DNA of 64,000 nucleotides from Pseudomonas sp. DY-1 (GCF_003626975.1 NZ_CP032616.1:1302001-1366000), one strand, 5' to 3'. Counted from the stretch's first letter, positions 37,381-46,209 are shown. Program-made: numbers and translations. Notes: generated by a model not told the origin, from the letters alone.

Positions 37381-38550
37381 CTACGGATGCGCCTCCAGCT
37401 CACCGAGAATGCGGTAGGCCAGCTTCACCCGCTCTTCGTTCGGATAATTCTTGTTGGCCAACAGCACGATGCCGAGCTTCTTCTCCGGCACGAAGGCCAC
37501 ATAGGCGCCGAAGCCATTGGTCGAGCCGGTCTTGTTGACCCAGACCGCCTGTTGCGGCGCCAGAGACGGCGTGATGGTCGTGACGGCATGACTTTCAAGG
37601 GCCATCCGGCTGGCATTGCCTTCCAGCAGCGTTTGCAAGGCAACCGGGTAGCTGTACTGCTCCCAGATCAGGTCCTGGGTCATGGCGCCCAGTTTGAAAT
37701 AGCCGGTTCGGGTGGCGTCGATCGCCCGCTGCAAGGACGCATCCAACGCTGTCAGGCCCAGGTTGGCTTCGACGAAATGAAGCAGGTCCTTGCTGCTCGT
37801 CTTCACCCCATAGGCTTCCGCCGCCAACATCGCCGGATTCACACGCACCGGAGCATCTTCCTTGTCGTAGCCCTGGGCGTAGTTCGGCATCGCGCTGGCA
37901 GGAACGTCTATCCAGGTGTTGCCCATGCCGAGTTTCGGCAACAGGTCGCGCTCCATCGCCTGGACATAGGTCACACCCAGGCTCCTGGCGGCAACCACCC
38001 CCAACAGTCCGATGCTCGGGTTGGCGTAGGTTCGGTAGGTCCCCGGGGCGAACTGCGGCTGCCAGGCGTTGTAGTAGTCCATCAACTGGCTTTCATTGCG
38101 GACGTCGTCGGGCAGTTGCAGCGGAAAGCCGCCAGCGGTATGGGTGGCGAGATTGAGCAGCGTCACCTGGTCCAGCCGGCTGCCCTTGAGCTCCGGCAGG
38201 TAGCGGCTCGGACTGTCGGTGAGCGACAGCTTGCCTTGGGTTGCGGCATAGCTGGCGAGCGTCACGGTCAGGGTCTTGCTGATGGAACCGACCTCAAACA
38301 GCGTGTCGCCAGTGACGGCCTGCCGGGAGGCCTTCGATGCCACGCCGTAGTTGTAGAAGCGCCGCTCGCCCTGGGCGATGACGCCGATGGCCAGGCCTGG
38401 AATACCGTACTGCTGCATCACCTGGCGGGCGGCTTGCTCCACGTTGGCGGCGATAGCGTCCGGTCCGTCCGCTGCCATCGCCTGGCCGCCGAGCGAGGCC
38501 GCAAGGGCTAGCGTGAAAATCTGTGCGCGGCACATTCCTGTCAGGCGCAT
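37381..38550 (-). CDS. ampC: Class C beta-lactamase (AmpC/PDC-like)
   Basis: A 389-aa periplasmic enzyme with a signal peptide (SLGGQAMA, cleavage near residue 27). FEVGSISKT gives Ser89-x-x-Lys92, TYANPSIG the YxN motif and WVNKTGSTNGFG the KTG motif, so the active site is complete. The start at 38548-38550 is used since an upstream open frame has no signal peptide. No ampR regulator lies next to it; the neighbour is the DipZ-like gene on the same strand 121 bp upstream. Confidence 0.93.
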   Translation of the reverse strand: MRLTGMCRAQIFTLALAASLGGQAMAADGPDAIAANVEQAARQVMQQYGIPGLAIGVIAQGERRFYNYGVASKASRQAVTGDTLFEVGSISKTLTVTLASYAATQGKLSLTDSPSRYLPELKGSRLDQVTLLNLATHTAGGFPLQLPDDVRNESQLMDYYNAWQPQFAPGTYRTYANPSIGLLGVVAARSLGVTYVQAMERDLLPKLGMGNTWIDVPASAMPNYAQGYDKEDAPVRVNPAMLAAEAYGVKTSSKDLLHFVEANLGLTALDASLQRAIDATRTGYFKLGAMTQDLIWEQYSYPVALQTLLEGNASRMALESHAVTTITPSLAPQQAVWVNKTGSTNGFGAYVAFVPEKKLGIVLLANKNYPNEERVKLAYRILGELEAHP

Positions 38551-38671
38551 CGAAGTCGTCCTTCGGTCATGGAGGGGGGAAGAACCTACCATCTCGAGCA
38601 GATCCGTCCAAAAAACCTTCATCACCGGGTGTTGCGCGGCGCCTCCATGAGCCGCGCACGTCCGGAGGGGA

Positions 38672-39901
38672 TCAGCTCGCGGCCTTGCCCGCTTCCGCCC
38701 GCTCCTGCAGGAGCTTCTGGATGATCGCTTCCTGCTCTTCGTAGTCACCCTCCCCGATGTGCAAGTGACGTACCCGTCCGTTGGCGTCGATGAAGTAATG
38801 CGCCGGCCAATACTGGTTGGTGAACGCGTTCCAGATGCGGTACTGGTTGTCGACGGCCACCGGGTGCTTGACGCCCAGGCGCTTGATTGCCTCGCGTACG
38901 TTGTCGATTTTTCGCTCGAAGGCGTATTCGGGTGTGTGCACACCAATCACCACCAGTCCTTTGTCGGCGTACCGCGCAGCCCACTGGTTCACATAGGGGA
39001 GGCTGTTCCGGCAGTTGATGCAGTCGAAGGTCCAGAAGTCCACCAGCACCACCTTGCCGAGCAGTTGTTCGTTGCCGAGCGGCGGGCCGTTGAGCCACTG
39101 GGTCGCGCCTTGCAGCGACGGCATAGCTCCCAGGTCCGGCAGTTGTTCAATGCTGTCGGCGCGGGCGCTGCCCACCAGGCTTTCCAGCAGGACTGGCACG
39201 CCATCGATCACCTTGCGCTCGAGCTCGGCCGCAAGCCGGGAGGACCCCGCTCCGGACAGTTGGTCGCTGGTGCCACTGGCAATGCCGACCACTGCCAGCA
39301 AAGCCACTGCACCGGCGCCGCGACGCAGCCACTCCACGGCGCCCAGCGACAGCTTCGCCCTTTGGAACACCCCACGCCCGAGGAAGATCAGCGCTCCCAT
39401 CGCCAGGGCGCCGCCGAGGCCGTAGCTGAGCAGCAGCAGGCTGGTGGAGGCACTGGGGCCGTTGAGCATGGCACCGGACAGGATCAGGCCCAGGATAGGC
39501 CCGGCGCAGGGTGCCCAGAGCAGGCCTGCGGCAAAGCCCATCAGCCAGGCCGAAAGCGCCGGTGGCAGGCGACGGGCATCGCCTTGCAGCCGGTCACCCA
39601 ACCAGAGCCAGGGGCGCGATAGCCAGGTGCCGACTCGCGAGGAAAGCAGGGCAGCCGCCGACGCCGCCAGCAACACCAGGGCGACGTAGCGTCCCCATTG
39701 GCTGGCGTCGATGACCCATTCACTGGAAACCACCGCCAGACTGGCCAGTACGGCAAAACCGGAGGCCAGGCCAGCCAGCGTCAGCAAGGGCGACCAGGCG
39801 GGACCGCCGGCGCGGGAAAACAGTAACGGCAGGACAGGAAGTACGCAGGGGCTGAACAGGGTCAGCACCCCGCCTAGAAAGGCAATGAGCAGCATAGGCA
39901 C
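38672..39901 (-). CDS. DipZ-like protein: CcdA membrane domain fused to a thioredoxin domain
   Basis: A 409-aa protein. Residues 1-210 form a six-helix CcdA/DsbD-type domain with Cys19 (LFSPCVLPV) and Cys132 (WAPCAGPIL), which carry electrons across the membrane. After a linker, residues 265-409 are a thioredoxin/TlpA-like periplasmic domain with C294-I-N-C297 (DFWTFDCINCRNS). DipZ proteins pass reductant from cytosolic thioredoxin to periplasmic thiols. It lies beside the two-component system and RiPP genes; a role in keeping the RiPP or copper-binding cysteines reduced is speculation. Confidence 0.9.
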   Translation of the reverse strand: MPMLLIAFLGGVLTLFSPCVLPVLPLLFSRAGGPAWSPLLTLAGLASGFAVLASLAVVSSEWVIDASQWGRYVALVLLAASAAALLSSRVGTWLSRPWLWLGDRLQGDARRLPPALSAWLMGFAAGLLWAPCAGPILGLILSGAMLNGPSASTSLLLLSYGLGGALAMGALIFLGRGVFQRAKLSLGAVEWLRRGAGAVALLAVVGIASGTSDQLSGAGSSRLAAELERKVIDGVPVLLESLVGSARADSIEQLPDLGAMPSLQGATQWLNGPPLGNEQLLGKVVLVDFWTFDCINCRNSLPYVNQWAARYADKGLVVIGVHTPEYAFERKIDNVREAIKRLGVKHPVAVDNQYRIWNAFTNQYWPAHYFIDANGRVRHLHIGEGDYEEQEAIIQKLLQERAEAGKAAS

Positions 39902-39977
39902 CTCAGTGGCATTGGCTCCCGGCAGTCACCGGGCTGGCGACCCGCGTCGTCTCCGGCGCAGGATCTGGAGTCATGTG

Positions 39978-40244
39978 TCAGTTTTCATTGCTGCAGGCAT
40001 CGGAGTGCTTGCGGTACTCCAGGCTGTGCAGCCGACCCTTGGAGTCCAGGTAATCCATGCGTGCATCGACCACCTGGCAGAGAACGGATGGCGCCTCGCG
40101 CAGCGACACTACTTTGTTGATATCCAGATGCGTGCCGTAGCGATAAGGCTCCGGTGTGACACTCTCGGCGGCCTGCGCCGCAAGGCTGACGACGTTGAAA
40201 GTGGCTGCCAGCAAAAAGGCGGTGCCCAGGGATGCGAGTTTCAT
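39978..40244 (-). CDS. DUF2790 domain-containing periplasmic protein
   Basis: An 88-aa protein with a signal peptide (MKLASLGTAFLLAATFNVVS, cleavage after AQA near residue 25). The mature part (YRYGTHLDINKVVSLREAP, then RMDYLDSKGRLHSLEYRKHSD) is a DUF2790 domain, a family almost confined to pseudomonads. Family function is unknown, though several members are induced by copper. It shares its upstream region, full of GATAC words, with the response-regulator gene, so it may respond to the same system. Confidence 0.87.
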   Translation of the reverse strand: MKLASLGTAFLLAATFNVVSLAAQAAESVTPEPYRYGTHLDINKVVSLREAPSVLCQVVDARMDYLDSKGRLHSLEYRKHSDACSNEN

Positions 40245-40364
40245 GCTGATCTCCCGACCAATTGAGAAAGGGGCGCAGATGCAAGGGGGCATCCGCTGGG
40301 TACCAATTTCATCGGTGGGAGGTATCGCCGATGTGTCCGGTGCGGACCGGGATTGCGCTGTCAG

Positions 40365-40487
40365 GTATCAGCGAGGGCTGCGGATACACGGTGATACGCA
40401 GGGCCATTGTGCAATCACAGGTATCAGCGCGGCGCTGGATACAGTGGAATACAAAGGCTTGCGGGCAATCGCCGGAAGGCCCGATAC
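40365..40487. promoter_or_regulatory. GATAC direct-repeat array between DUF2790 and response-regulator genes
   Basis: The array has GATAC-N5-GATAC at 40383-40397 and GATAC-N5-AATAC at 40438-40452, each a repeat with 10-bp phasing, plus complementary GTATC words at 40365-40369 and 40421-40425 (also 40322-40326) and a lone GATAC at 40483-40487. GTATCAGCG is repeated before each. One-turn direct repeats are the usual target geometry of OmpR-type regulators. The same GATAC-N5-GATAC word occurs upstream of the RiPP precursor gene. Confidence 0.65.
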
Positions 40488-40521
40488 ACTGGGCATCGAA
40501 TAGCCATAGCGAGGTTTTTTC

Positions 40522-41262
40522 ATGGACCATGTCGACCACATCCTGGTCGTTGACGACGACCGGGAAATCCGCGAGCTCGTCGGCAACTACCTGAAGAAGA
40601 ACGGCCTGCGAGTCAGTCTGGCGGCCGATGGCCGGCAGATGCGCGCCTTCCTCGAGGCCAATACCGTCGACCTGATCGTCCTCGACATCATGATGCCCGG
40701 CGATGACGGCCTGCGCCTGTGCCGTGAGCTGCGCGTGGGCAAGCACAAGGCGACGCCGGTGTTGATGCTGACGGCGCGCAACGAGGAAACCGATCGCATC
40801 ATCGGCCTGGAAATGGGCGCCGACGATTACCTGACCAAGCCCTTCTCGGCCCGTGAGCTGCTGGCACGGATCAATGCCGTGATCCGCCGCACGCGCATGC
40901 TGCCGCCGAACCTGCAGATCAGCGAGAGCAGCCGATTGATCGGCTTCGGCAAATGGCGCCTGGATACCACTGCGCGCCACCTGCTGGATGATGAGGGCAC
41001 GCTTGTAGCCCTGAGCGGCGCCGAGTATCGGCTGCTGCGCGTCTTCCTCGATCATCCGCAGCGGGTGCTCAGCCGTGAGCAACTGCTCAACCTCACCCAG
41101 GGCCGCGAGGCGGACGTGTTCGACCGTTCCATCGACCTGCTGGTAAGCCGCCTGCGCCAACGCCTGCAGGACGACGCTCGCGAATCCGCCTATATCAAGA
41201 CGGTACGCAGCGAAGGCTATGTCTTCTCGCTGCCCGTGCAACTGATCGAGCCGACGACGTGA
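40522..41262 (+). CDS. OmpR-family response regulator
   Basis: A 246-aa two-domain regulator: receiver with the acidic triad D11-D12-D13 region, phospho-acceptor Asp55 (LIVLDIMMPGDDG) and the conserved Lys in LTKPF, then an OmpR/PhoB winged helix (EYRLLRVFLDHPQRVLSR and IDLLVSRLRQRL). Its stop overlaps the kinase start by one base (TGATG). The GATAC repeats upstream suggest autoregulation. Confidence 0.95.
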   Translation: MDHVDHILVVDDDREIRELVGNYLKKNGLRVSLAADGRQMRAFLEANTVDLIVLDIMMPGDDGLRLCRELRVGKHKATPVLMLTARNEETDRIIGLEMGADDYLTKPFSARELLARINAVIRRTRMLPPNLQISESSRLIGFGKWRLDTTARHLLDDEGTLVALSGAEYRLLRVFLDHPQRVLSREQLLNLTQGREADVFDRSIDLLVSRLRQRLQDDARESAYIKTVRSEGYVFSLPVQLIEPTT

Positions 41263-42569
41263 TGCCCCTGCCCCGCTGGCCAAGCACCCTGGCCGCACGC
41301 CTGGCGCTGATATTCCTCACCGGGCTGGTTCTGGCCTACGGGTTGTCTTTCGCCTCGCAGTTCTACGAGCGCTACCAGACCGGGCGCAACGTGATGCTCG
41401 GCAACCTGGAGCATGACGTGAGCACCGCCGTGGCACTGATCGACCGTTTGCCGGCGGAAGAGCGCGCCACCTGGTTGTCGCTTCTGGAGCGACGCAACTA
41501 CCGCTATCGGCTCGACGAGGGTACGCCGGGCGTGCCCATGGACATGACCCAGGCCCACATGGCCGCAACCTCCATCGAACGGGCTATCGGCCAGCACTAT
41601 CGGCTGCGCTTCGAGAACATTCCCGGTCCGGCCCCTCACTTCCAGGCGCACCTGACCTTGAGCGATGGACGCCCACTGACGGTGGATGTCACGCCCAGCC
41701 CCATTCCAGTGGCCCAGTGGTTGCCGGTGGTGCTGATCCTGCAACTGGCCGTGTTACTGCTCTGCACCTGGCTGGCGGTGCGCATGGCAATCCGCCCACT
41801 GGCTCGCCTCGCCCAGGCCGTCGACCATCTGGACCCGGACGCTCCCGGTCCGGAGCTCGACGAACGCGGTCCGCAGGAAGTGTCCTATGCCGCCCGCGCC
41901 TTCAATGCATTGCAGGGGCGCATCGGTGCATACCTGAAAGAACGCATGCAATTGCTAGCGGCCATTTCCCACGATCTGCAGACGCCCATCACACGGATGA
42001 AGCTGCGCGTGGAACAGATGGACCCTTCCCCGGAGCGGGAAAAACTATGGAGCGACCTGAACGAAATGCAGCACCTGGTGCGTGAAGGCGTTGCCTACGC
42101 ACGCAGCATGGATGGGGCAAGCGAAGCGTTGTGCCGGGTCGACCTCGATGCCTTCCTCGACAGCCTCGTGTGCGACTACCAGGACAGCGGCCAGGCCGTC
42201 ACCCTCGACGGTTCCAGCGGTCTTCTGCTGGAAACCCGCCCCCATGCCTTCCGCAGGGTGCTCAGCAACCTGATCGACAACGCCCTCAAGTTCGGCGGCA
42301 GTGCCCAGCTGGAAGTGCGACGAGATGCGCAAGGCAAGGTTCAGGTGCTGGTGAACGACAACGGACCGGGCATTGCCGAAGAGGAACTGCAAGAGGTCTT
42401 CAAACCGTTCTATCGCGTGGAAAGCTCGCGCAACCGCACGACGGGAGGAACTGGCCTCGGGCTAGCCATCGCCCAGCAACTGAGCCAGGCGCTGGGCGCA
42501 CACCTGAGCCTGGCCAACCGTGACGGCGGTGGCCTCTGCGCCCGACTGGAGCTCGGCGCCGCCGATTGA
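41262..42569 (+). CDS. Sensor histidine kinase
   Basis: A 435-aa membrane kinase: TM1 about 11-32, a periplasmic loop of 115 residues (one or two His/Met: MDMTQAHMAATS), TM2 about 150-172, HAMP, dimerisation domain with the phospho-accepting His in AAISHDLQTPITRMK (about residue 236), and HATPase with NLIDNALKFGG, NDNGPGI and GGTGLGLAIA. The signal is unknown; the met-rich text of the loop and the genomic context make a metal (copper) plausible. Confidence 0.94.
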   Translation: MPLPRWPSTLAARLALIFLTGLVLAYGLSFASQFYERYQTGRNVMLGNLEHDVSTAVALIDRLPAEERATWLSLLERRNYRYRLDEGTPGVPMDMTQAHMAATSIERAIGQHYRLRFENIPGPAPHFQAHLTLSDGRPLTVDVTPSPIPVAQWLPVVLILQLAVLLLCTWLAVRMAIRPLARLAQAVDHLDPDAPGPELDERGPQEVSYAARAFNALQGRIGAYLKERMQLLAAISHDLQTPITRMKLRVEQMDPSPEREKLWSDLNEMQHLVREGVAYARSMDGASEALCRVDLDAFLDSLVCDYQDSGQAVTLDGSSGLLLETRPHAFRRVLSNLIDNALKFGGSAQLEVRRDAQGKVQVLVNDNGPGIAEEELQEVFKPFYRVESSRNRTTGGTGLGLAIAQQLSQALGAHLSLANRDGGGLCARLELGAAD

Positions 42570-42696
42570 GTCCACGTACAGAGCGATACACGACGGGCCA
42601 CGGCTGACACATCCGGGACAATCACCTTCTTCAACATGGGCACACGAGCAGCGCCGGCACTCCCGCCGGCCCCGTGCAGGCCAACGGAGCCCACCC

Positions 42697-43197
42697 ATGA
42701 GCAGCATTGCAACCTCCCCGTTCAAGTTCGTTTTCAACCAGCTCGACCGGGTCGGCGCCTGGAGCGCCGATCTGCCACTGCGCCTGTTCCTCGCCTGGGA
42801 GTTCTTCGAATCCGGCCTGGAAAAATGGAATGGGCAGAACTGGTTCGTGGATATCCAGTCCGCCTTCCCCTTCCCTTTCAACCTGCTGCCGCCCGAGGCG
42901 AGCTGGCAGATCTCGATGTGGGCCGAGTTGATCGCCCCTGTGCTCCTGCTGCTCGGTCTGGGCACACGCTTCGCCACCCTGGTGCTGATGGTGCTGACCG
43001 TGGTCGCCATTGCCGCGGTGCACTGGCCGGAACATTGGTCGAGCCTCTCGGAGCTCGCCCAGGGCTATTCCATCAGTAACAAGGGCTACGGCAACTACAA
43101 GCTGCCGCTTATCTATCTGATAGCGGCCATGCCGCTGCTGCTGAAAGGCTCTGGACGCTTCAGCCTCGATGCTTTGCTGTTCCGCCGACAGGCCTGA
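42697..43197 (+). CDS. hvfX: DoxX family membrane protein (HvfX-like)
   Basis: A 166-aa protein with four predicted transmembrane helices. LPLRLFLAWEFFESGLEKWNG is the DoxX signature. In related operons a DoxX protein of this group accompanies the DUF692 maturase of copper-binding RiPPs and is called HvfX (or BufD-like). Here it sits downstream of the two-component genes with a 128-bp gap and converges on the hvfABC-type operon. A single GATAC (42585-42589) lies upstream. Confidence 0.82.
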   Translation: MSSIATSPFKFVFNQLDRVGAWSADLPLRLFLAWEFFESGLEKWNGQNWFVDIQSAFPFPFNLLPPEASWQISMWAELIAPVLLLLGLGTRFATLVLMVLTVVAIAAVHWPEHWSSLSELAQGYSISNKGYGNYKLPLIYLIAAMPLLLKGSGRFSLDALLFRRQA

Positions 43198-43212
43198 ACC
43201 CCACTCGAAATG

Positions 43213-43240
43213 AAAAGCCCGCCTTATGTGCGGGCTTTTT
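43213..43240 (+). terminator. Terminator of the two-component/hvfX region
   Basis: AAAAGCCCGC/GCGGGCTTTTT with a 7-base loop, 16 bp after the DoxX stop, ending in a T run. Confidence 0.9.
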
Positions 43241-43398
43241 CGTGTCTGCAACGCGATGGGATTCGTTGTTTTTGTGGGGAGCGAATTCATTCGCGAGCAG
43301 GACGCAGTGCCCGCTCGAACCCGGACCATCCCTCACCCCAGCCCTCTCCCGGAGGGAGAGGGAGCTGTCCGTGCCTTGGTTGAGCCCAACACCAACCC

Positions 43399-43480
43399 TG
43401 TAGGGGCGAATTCATTCGCCAAGCAGGACGCAGTCCTGCCGTAGGTTGGTCCGAGGAACGAGGCCCAACATCGCAACTGC
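43399..43480. repeat. Dispersed extragenic repeat, copy 1
   Basis: Contains GGGGCGAATTCATTCGCC (inverted repeat), AAGCAGGACGCAGTCCTGC (second dyad) and GTAGGTTGGTCCGAGGAACG. Copy 2 at 52649-52731 differs at few positions. Function unknown; extragenic location is typical. Confidence 0.75.
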
Positions 43481-43482
43481 AA

Positions 43483-43519
43483 TAAAAAAGCCCGCGCACC
43501 TCTCGGGAACGCGGGCTTT
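43483..43519 (-). terminator. Terminator of the hvfABC-ohr operon
   Basis: AAAAAGCCCGCG and CGCGGGCTTT arms with a 13-base loop; on the minus strand the stem is followed by a T run. It lies just past the Ohr stop. Confidence 0.85.
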
Positions 43520-43536
43520 GGCCTGGCCGTAATTGA

Positions 43537-43959
43537 TCAGGGAATATCGAAGGTGACCTCGATATTGTCGCGAGTGGCCTTGGAGTACGGGCAGAGCTGG
43601 TGCGCCATCTCGACCAGTCGAGCCTTGTCTTCGCTCGCCAGGCCCGGCAGTTCCACCCGCAGCTTCGCCGCCAGGGCAAAGCCACCGTCAGCGGTATTGC
43701 CCAGGGCGATGTCGGCGACCACCGCCACGTCGTCCGGCAAGCGGATTTGCAGGCTCTGGCCGGCTCGGCGCAAGGCACCAATGAAGCAGGCCGACCAGCC
43801 AACGCCGAGAAGTTGCTCCGGATTGGTTCCCGGTCGCCCCGAGTTGGGCGCGCTCAGGCGCACGTTCAGTTCGCCGTCGGAGGATTCGCCGCGCCCATCG
43901 CGGCCACCGGTGGTGCGTGTCTGGGCGGTATAGAGAGTGCTTTCCAGTATTGCGGTCAT
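43537..43959 (-). CDS. Ohr/OsmC family peroxidase in the RiPP operon
   Basis: A 140-aa protein with Cys58 (GWSACFIGAL) and Cys123 (QLCPYSKATR) as the peroxidatic pair. It resembles the protein at 32861-33277. It is the last gene of the operon with hvfC, hvfB and hvfA, 60 bp after hvfC, so peroxide detoxification appears tied to the RiPP. That coupling is inferred from position alone. Confidence 0.9.
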   Translation of the reverse strand: MTAILESTLYTAQTRTTGGRDGRGESSDGELNVRLSAPNSGRPGTNPEQLLGVGWSACFIGALRRAGQSLQIRLPDDVAVVADIALGNTADGGFALAAKLRVELPGLASEDKARLVEMAHQLCPYSKATRDNIEVTFDIP

Positions 43960-44019
43960 CAGAGTGTTTCCTTGATGCAGGGAAGGATGTGCCGGCTGGC
44001 GCCGGCATTTGTCTGCGCC

Positions 44020-44766
44020 TCAGATGCGAGTGCCGGGCACTACGCCCTGGGCGCGCAGGTTTTCCAGCAAGGCAATGCCCTGCGGCAGGATGGCCTCGCT
44101 GTCCACGCCTATGGCTTCGGCCAGGGTCTGCAGATGCTCCCGGCCGGAGCAGTCACGCTGCTGCAGGGATACGAGCAGCGCGTGGGCCAGGGGCGCCAGG
44201 CGCGAGAAGTGGACTTTCTTGTCGACACCACGCCGCGCCAGCAACAGGGTCGGCTGACCGGGGATGTCTTGCGGCATGAAGTTGGGAGAGATCTCGCTCA
44301 CGGGCCATTGATAGGCCAGCGGCCAGGCGAGGTTCGACAGCACGGGAACGCCGTCGAGCAGGTTTCCCGCCGGGTCGTGGTCCTGCTCACCGCTGCCGCT
44401 GAGGAGCAGCGCGGCCTCTACCCATTCGTAATGGGCCAGTTCCGGCAACCAGGCAGGCAGCTCGAGCTCATCGGCGCCGCCCTCCTCCAGAAAGCTGACG
44501 AACTCCCCGGAGATTTCAGTGAACAGGGGCGTCTGGCAGCGGTAATCGGCAAAGAAGGTTTCCACCAGGGTCTGCCAGCGCTGGGGGCCGAGGCTGGCGC
44601 GAATGACCGGAAAGCAACCCGCGAGCAGCGACTCCACATTGCCGAAGAACAACCGGCGGTACACGGCCAGGCGGCGCGGTTCGATCCCCGACGGCGGTGC
44701 GTTGTTCTGCGGGTCGCGTACATGGCGCGCCATGCTCATAAGCTGTTCATGCAGGACTTCATGCAC
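44020..44766 (-). CDS. hvfC: DUF2063 protein, HvfC/BufC-like RiPP maturation partner
   Basis: A 248-aa soluble protein. [30 protein letters not shown] is the DUF2063 signature, with [16 protein letters not shown] and a C-terminal region around [14 protein letters not shown]. In characterised systems this protein is the required partner of the MNIO enzyme and presents the precursor. The GTG at 44764-44766 is the likely start and overlaps the MNIO stop by 8 bp, implying translational coupling; no in-frame ATG fits the family N-terminus as well. Confidence 0.87.
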   Translation of the reverse strand: MHEVLHEQLMSMARHVRDPQNNAPPSGIEPRRLAVYRRLFFGNVESLLAGCFPVIRASLGPQRWQTLVETFFADYRCQTPLFTEISGEFVSFLEEGGADELELPAWLPELAHYEWVEAALLLSGSGEQDHDPAGNLLDGVPVLSNLAWPLAYQWPVSEISPNFMPQDIPGQPTLLLARRGVDKKVHFSRLAPLAHALLVSLQQRDCSGREHLQTLAEAIGVDSEAILPQGIALLENLRAQGVVPGTRI

Positions 44767-45607
44767 GGCGCACCTCCGGCCACGAGATGACTGCCTGTTG
44801 GCGCGCCCGAATCTGCCCGACCTCACCCAACAGCTCCGCCAGCGGCGGGAAGTTGAAGTCACGCTCCAGCAAGGTCGGCAGCGCACCAAAGCGCTGGTAG
44901 GCCTGCTCCAGCAAGGACCAGACGCCTCTCTTCACGGTCGCGCCATGGGTGTCGATCTTCAGATCCGGCGCTTCGTCGTAGTGACCCGCCACATGCATGT
45001 AGACGACCCGCTCTGCCGGCAGAGCGGCCATGTACTCGGTGGCGTCGTAACCGTGGTTTATCGAGTTGACGAAGAGATTGTTGACGTCCAGAAGCAGGTC
45101 GCAGTCGGCCTCCTCCAGTACCGCGCGGAGGAAGTCGATCTCCTGCAATGCCTGGTAGGGCGCGGCGTAGTAGGAAATGTTCTCCACGGCGATGCGTCGC
45201 TCCAGGGAATCCTGGGCCTGACGGATGCGCGCGGCGACGTGGCGTACCGATTCGTCGGTAAAGGGCAGTGGCAGCAGGTCGTAGAGTTGACCGTCGTCCG
45301 AGCAGTAACTCAGGTGCTCACTGAAGAAGGCCACGTTGTGATCGTCGAGGAACTCGCGGATGCCTCGAAGCAGCTCGCGATCCAGTGGTGCCGGGCCGCC
45401 CAGGGACAATGAGAGGCCATGGCAGGCCAGCGGGAAGCGCTCGGCCAGCCGGGCCAGGGCGTCGCCATGCTGGCCGCCGACATTGATCCAGTTATCCGGC
45501 GTGCACTCGAGGAAATCCACGGCACCGGCATCCATCGCCAGTAGTTCCGGCAACAGGGCACGGCGCAAGCCCAGGCCTGCGCCCTGGGGGAAGGAAGCGA
45601 TGTTCAT
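44759..45607 (-). CDS. hvfB: MNIO family maturase (DUF692), HvfB/BufB-like
   Basis: A 282-aa TIM-barrel oxidase of the multinuclear non-haem iron family. Metal-ligand segments are present: [10 protein letters not shown] (His), FFSEHLSYC (Glu/His), AVENISYY (Glu/Asn), [15 protein letters not shown] (Asp/Asn/His), [12 protein letters not shown] (His), KIDTHGATV (Asp/His) and LLERDFNFP (Glu). Members of this group convert Cys of EGKCG motifs to oxazolone/thioamide or thiooxazole groups. It lies between the precursor and the DUF2063 gene, as expected. Confidence 0.92.
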   Translation of the reverse strand: MNIASFPQGAGLGLRRALLPELLAMDAGAVDFLECTPDNWINVGGQHGDALARLAERFPLACHGLSLSLGGPAPLDRELLRGIREFLDDHNVAFFSEHLSYCSDDGQLYDLLPLPFTDESVRHVAARIRQAQDSLERRIAVENISYYAAPYQALQEIDFLRAVLEEADCDLLLDVNNLFVNSINHGYDATEYMAALPAERVVYMHVAGHYDEAPDLKIDTHGATVKRGVWSLLEQAYQRFGALPTLLERDFNFPPLAELLGEVGQIRARQQAVISWPEVRRA

Positions 45608-45675
45608 GGGCGTTCTCCCGAAGTTGAGGAACCTCCCCGGCGTCAGGCGCCGGGAGGGTTAATCAAGGCAGAGGA

Positions 45676-46197
45676 TCAGCTCTTGGCCTTGCTCATCTTG
45701 GTGAACAGTTCGGTGGGGACTTTCTTGCCGTTGGAGAGGTACTGGTTGCTGCGGAACTTGTAGACCTCGCCCTCGGACAGGAAACCGTCCTTGTTGGTGT
45801 CCATTGCGGCGAATTCGCCACTGCCGTTCGGTGCTACAGCCAGAAGCTCCTTCAGCGAAACGAGGCCGTCGTCGTCGGTGTCGGTGCGAGCGAAGGAGGC
45901 ATCGCCACATTTGCCCTCGCCACATTTGCCTTCGGCAGCCTTGGCGGCGCCTGCTTCCGCGCCACCGCATTTGCCTTCACCGCACTTACCCTCGGCGGCC
46001 TTGCTTCCAGTGGTTTCAGCACCACCACACTTGCCTTCACCGCATTTACCTTCGGCGGCCTTGTCGGCGGCGGCGAGCATGTAGCCCTGGGGCAGTGCCT
46101 CAACGGCAAATGCTGACGAGGCCATGTTCATGCCACCGGCCAGGGCGACAGCGATCAGGCCAATACGGGTCTTGTTCGAGAACTGGGTACGGGACAT
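45676..46197 (-). CDS. hvfA: Cys-repeat RiPP precursor with C-terminal EF-hand pair (HvfA/bufferin-like)
   Basis: A 173-aa protein: signal peptide (residues 1-31, ending SAFA), three 20-residue repeats starting at Lys46, Lys66 and Lys86 (KAAEGKCGEGKCG with G/A/T spacers; Cys 52, 57, 72, 77, 92, 97), then two canonical EF-hand loops, DTDDDGLVSLKE (106-117) and DTNKDGFLSEGE (133-144), and a basic tail. EGKCG repeats are the established substrates of HvfB/BufB MNIO enzymes, giving copper-binding peptides. The EF-hands would bind calcium. Tail fused to precursor is the odd feature. Repeats also show as 60-bp DNA repeats (45883-46062). Confidence 0.88.
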   Translation of the reverse strand: MSRTQFSNKTRIGLIAVALAGGMNMASSAFAVEALPQGYMLAAADKAAEGKCGEGKCGGAETTGSKAAEGKCGEGKCGGAEAGAAKAAEGKCGEGKCGDASFARTDTDDDGLVSLKELLAVAPNGSGEFAAMDTNKDGFLSEGEVYKFRSNQYLSNGKKVPTELFTKMSKAKS

Positions 46198-46209
46198 GGA
46201 GTTTCTCCG

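Larger units (their letters stand above)
43198..43536. other. 339-bp intergenic region between converging operons, with dispersed repeats
   Basis: Contains two terminators (one for each converging operon, listed separately) and a repeated extragenic element at 43399-43480 whose near copy lies at 52649-52731. A related word GAGCGAATTCATTCGCGAGCAGGACG occurs as a looser copy near 43278. There is no coding frame. Confidence 0.6.

Noticed and set aside
37381..38946. Longer upstream start for the beta-lactamase
   Set aside because: The extra 132 residues are Ser/Arg/Thr-rich without family similarity; the signal peptide starts at 38550.
45883..46062. Tandem 60-bp repeats that might be a CRISPR array
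   Set aside because: The repeats are in frame, encode the EGKCG units and have no unique spacers.
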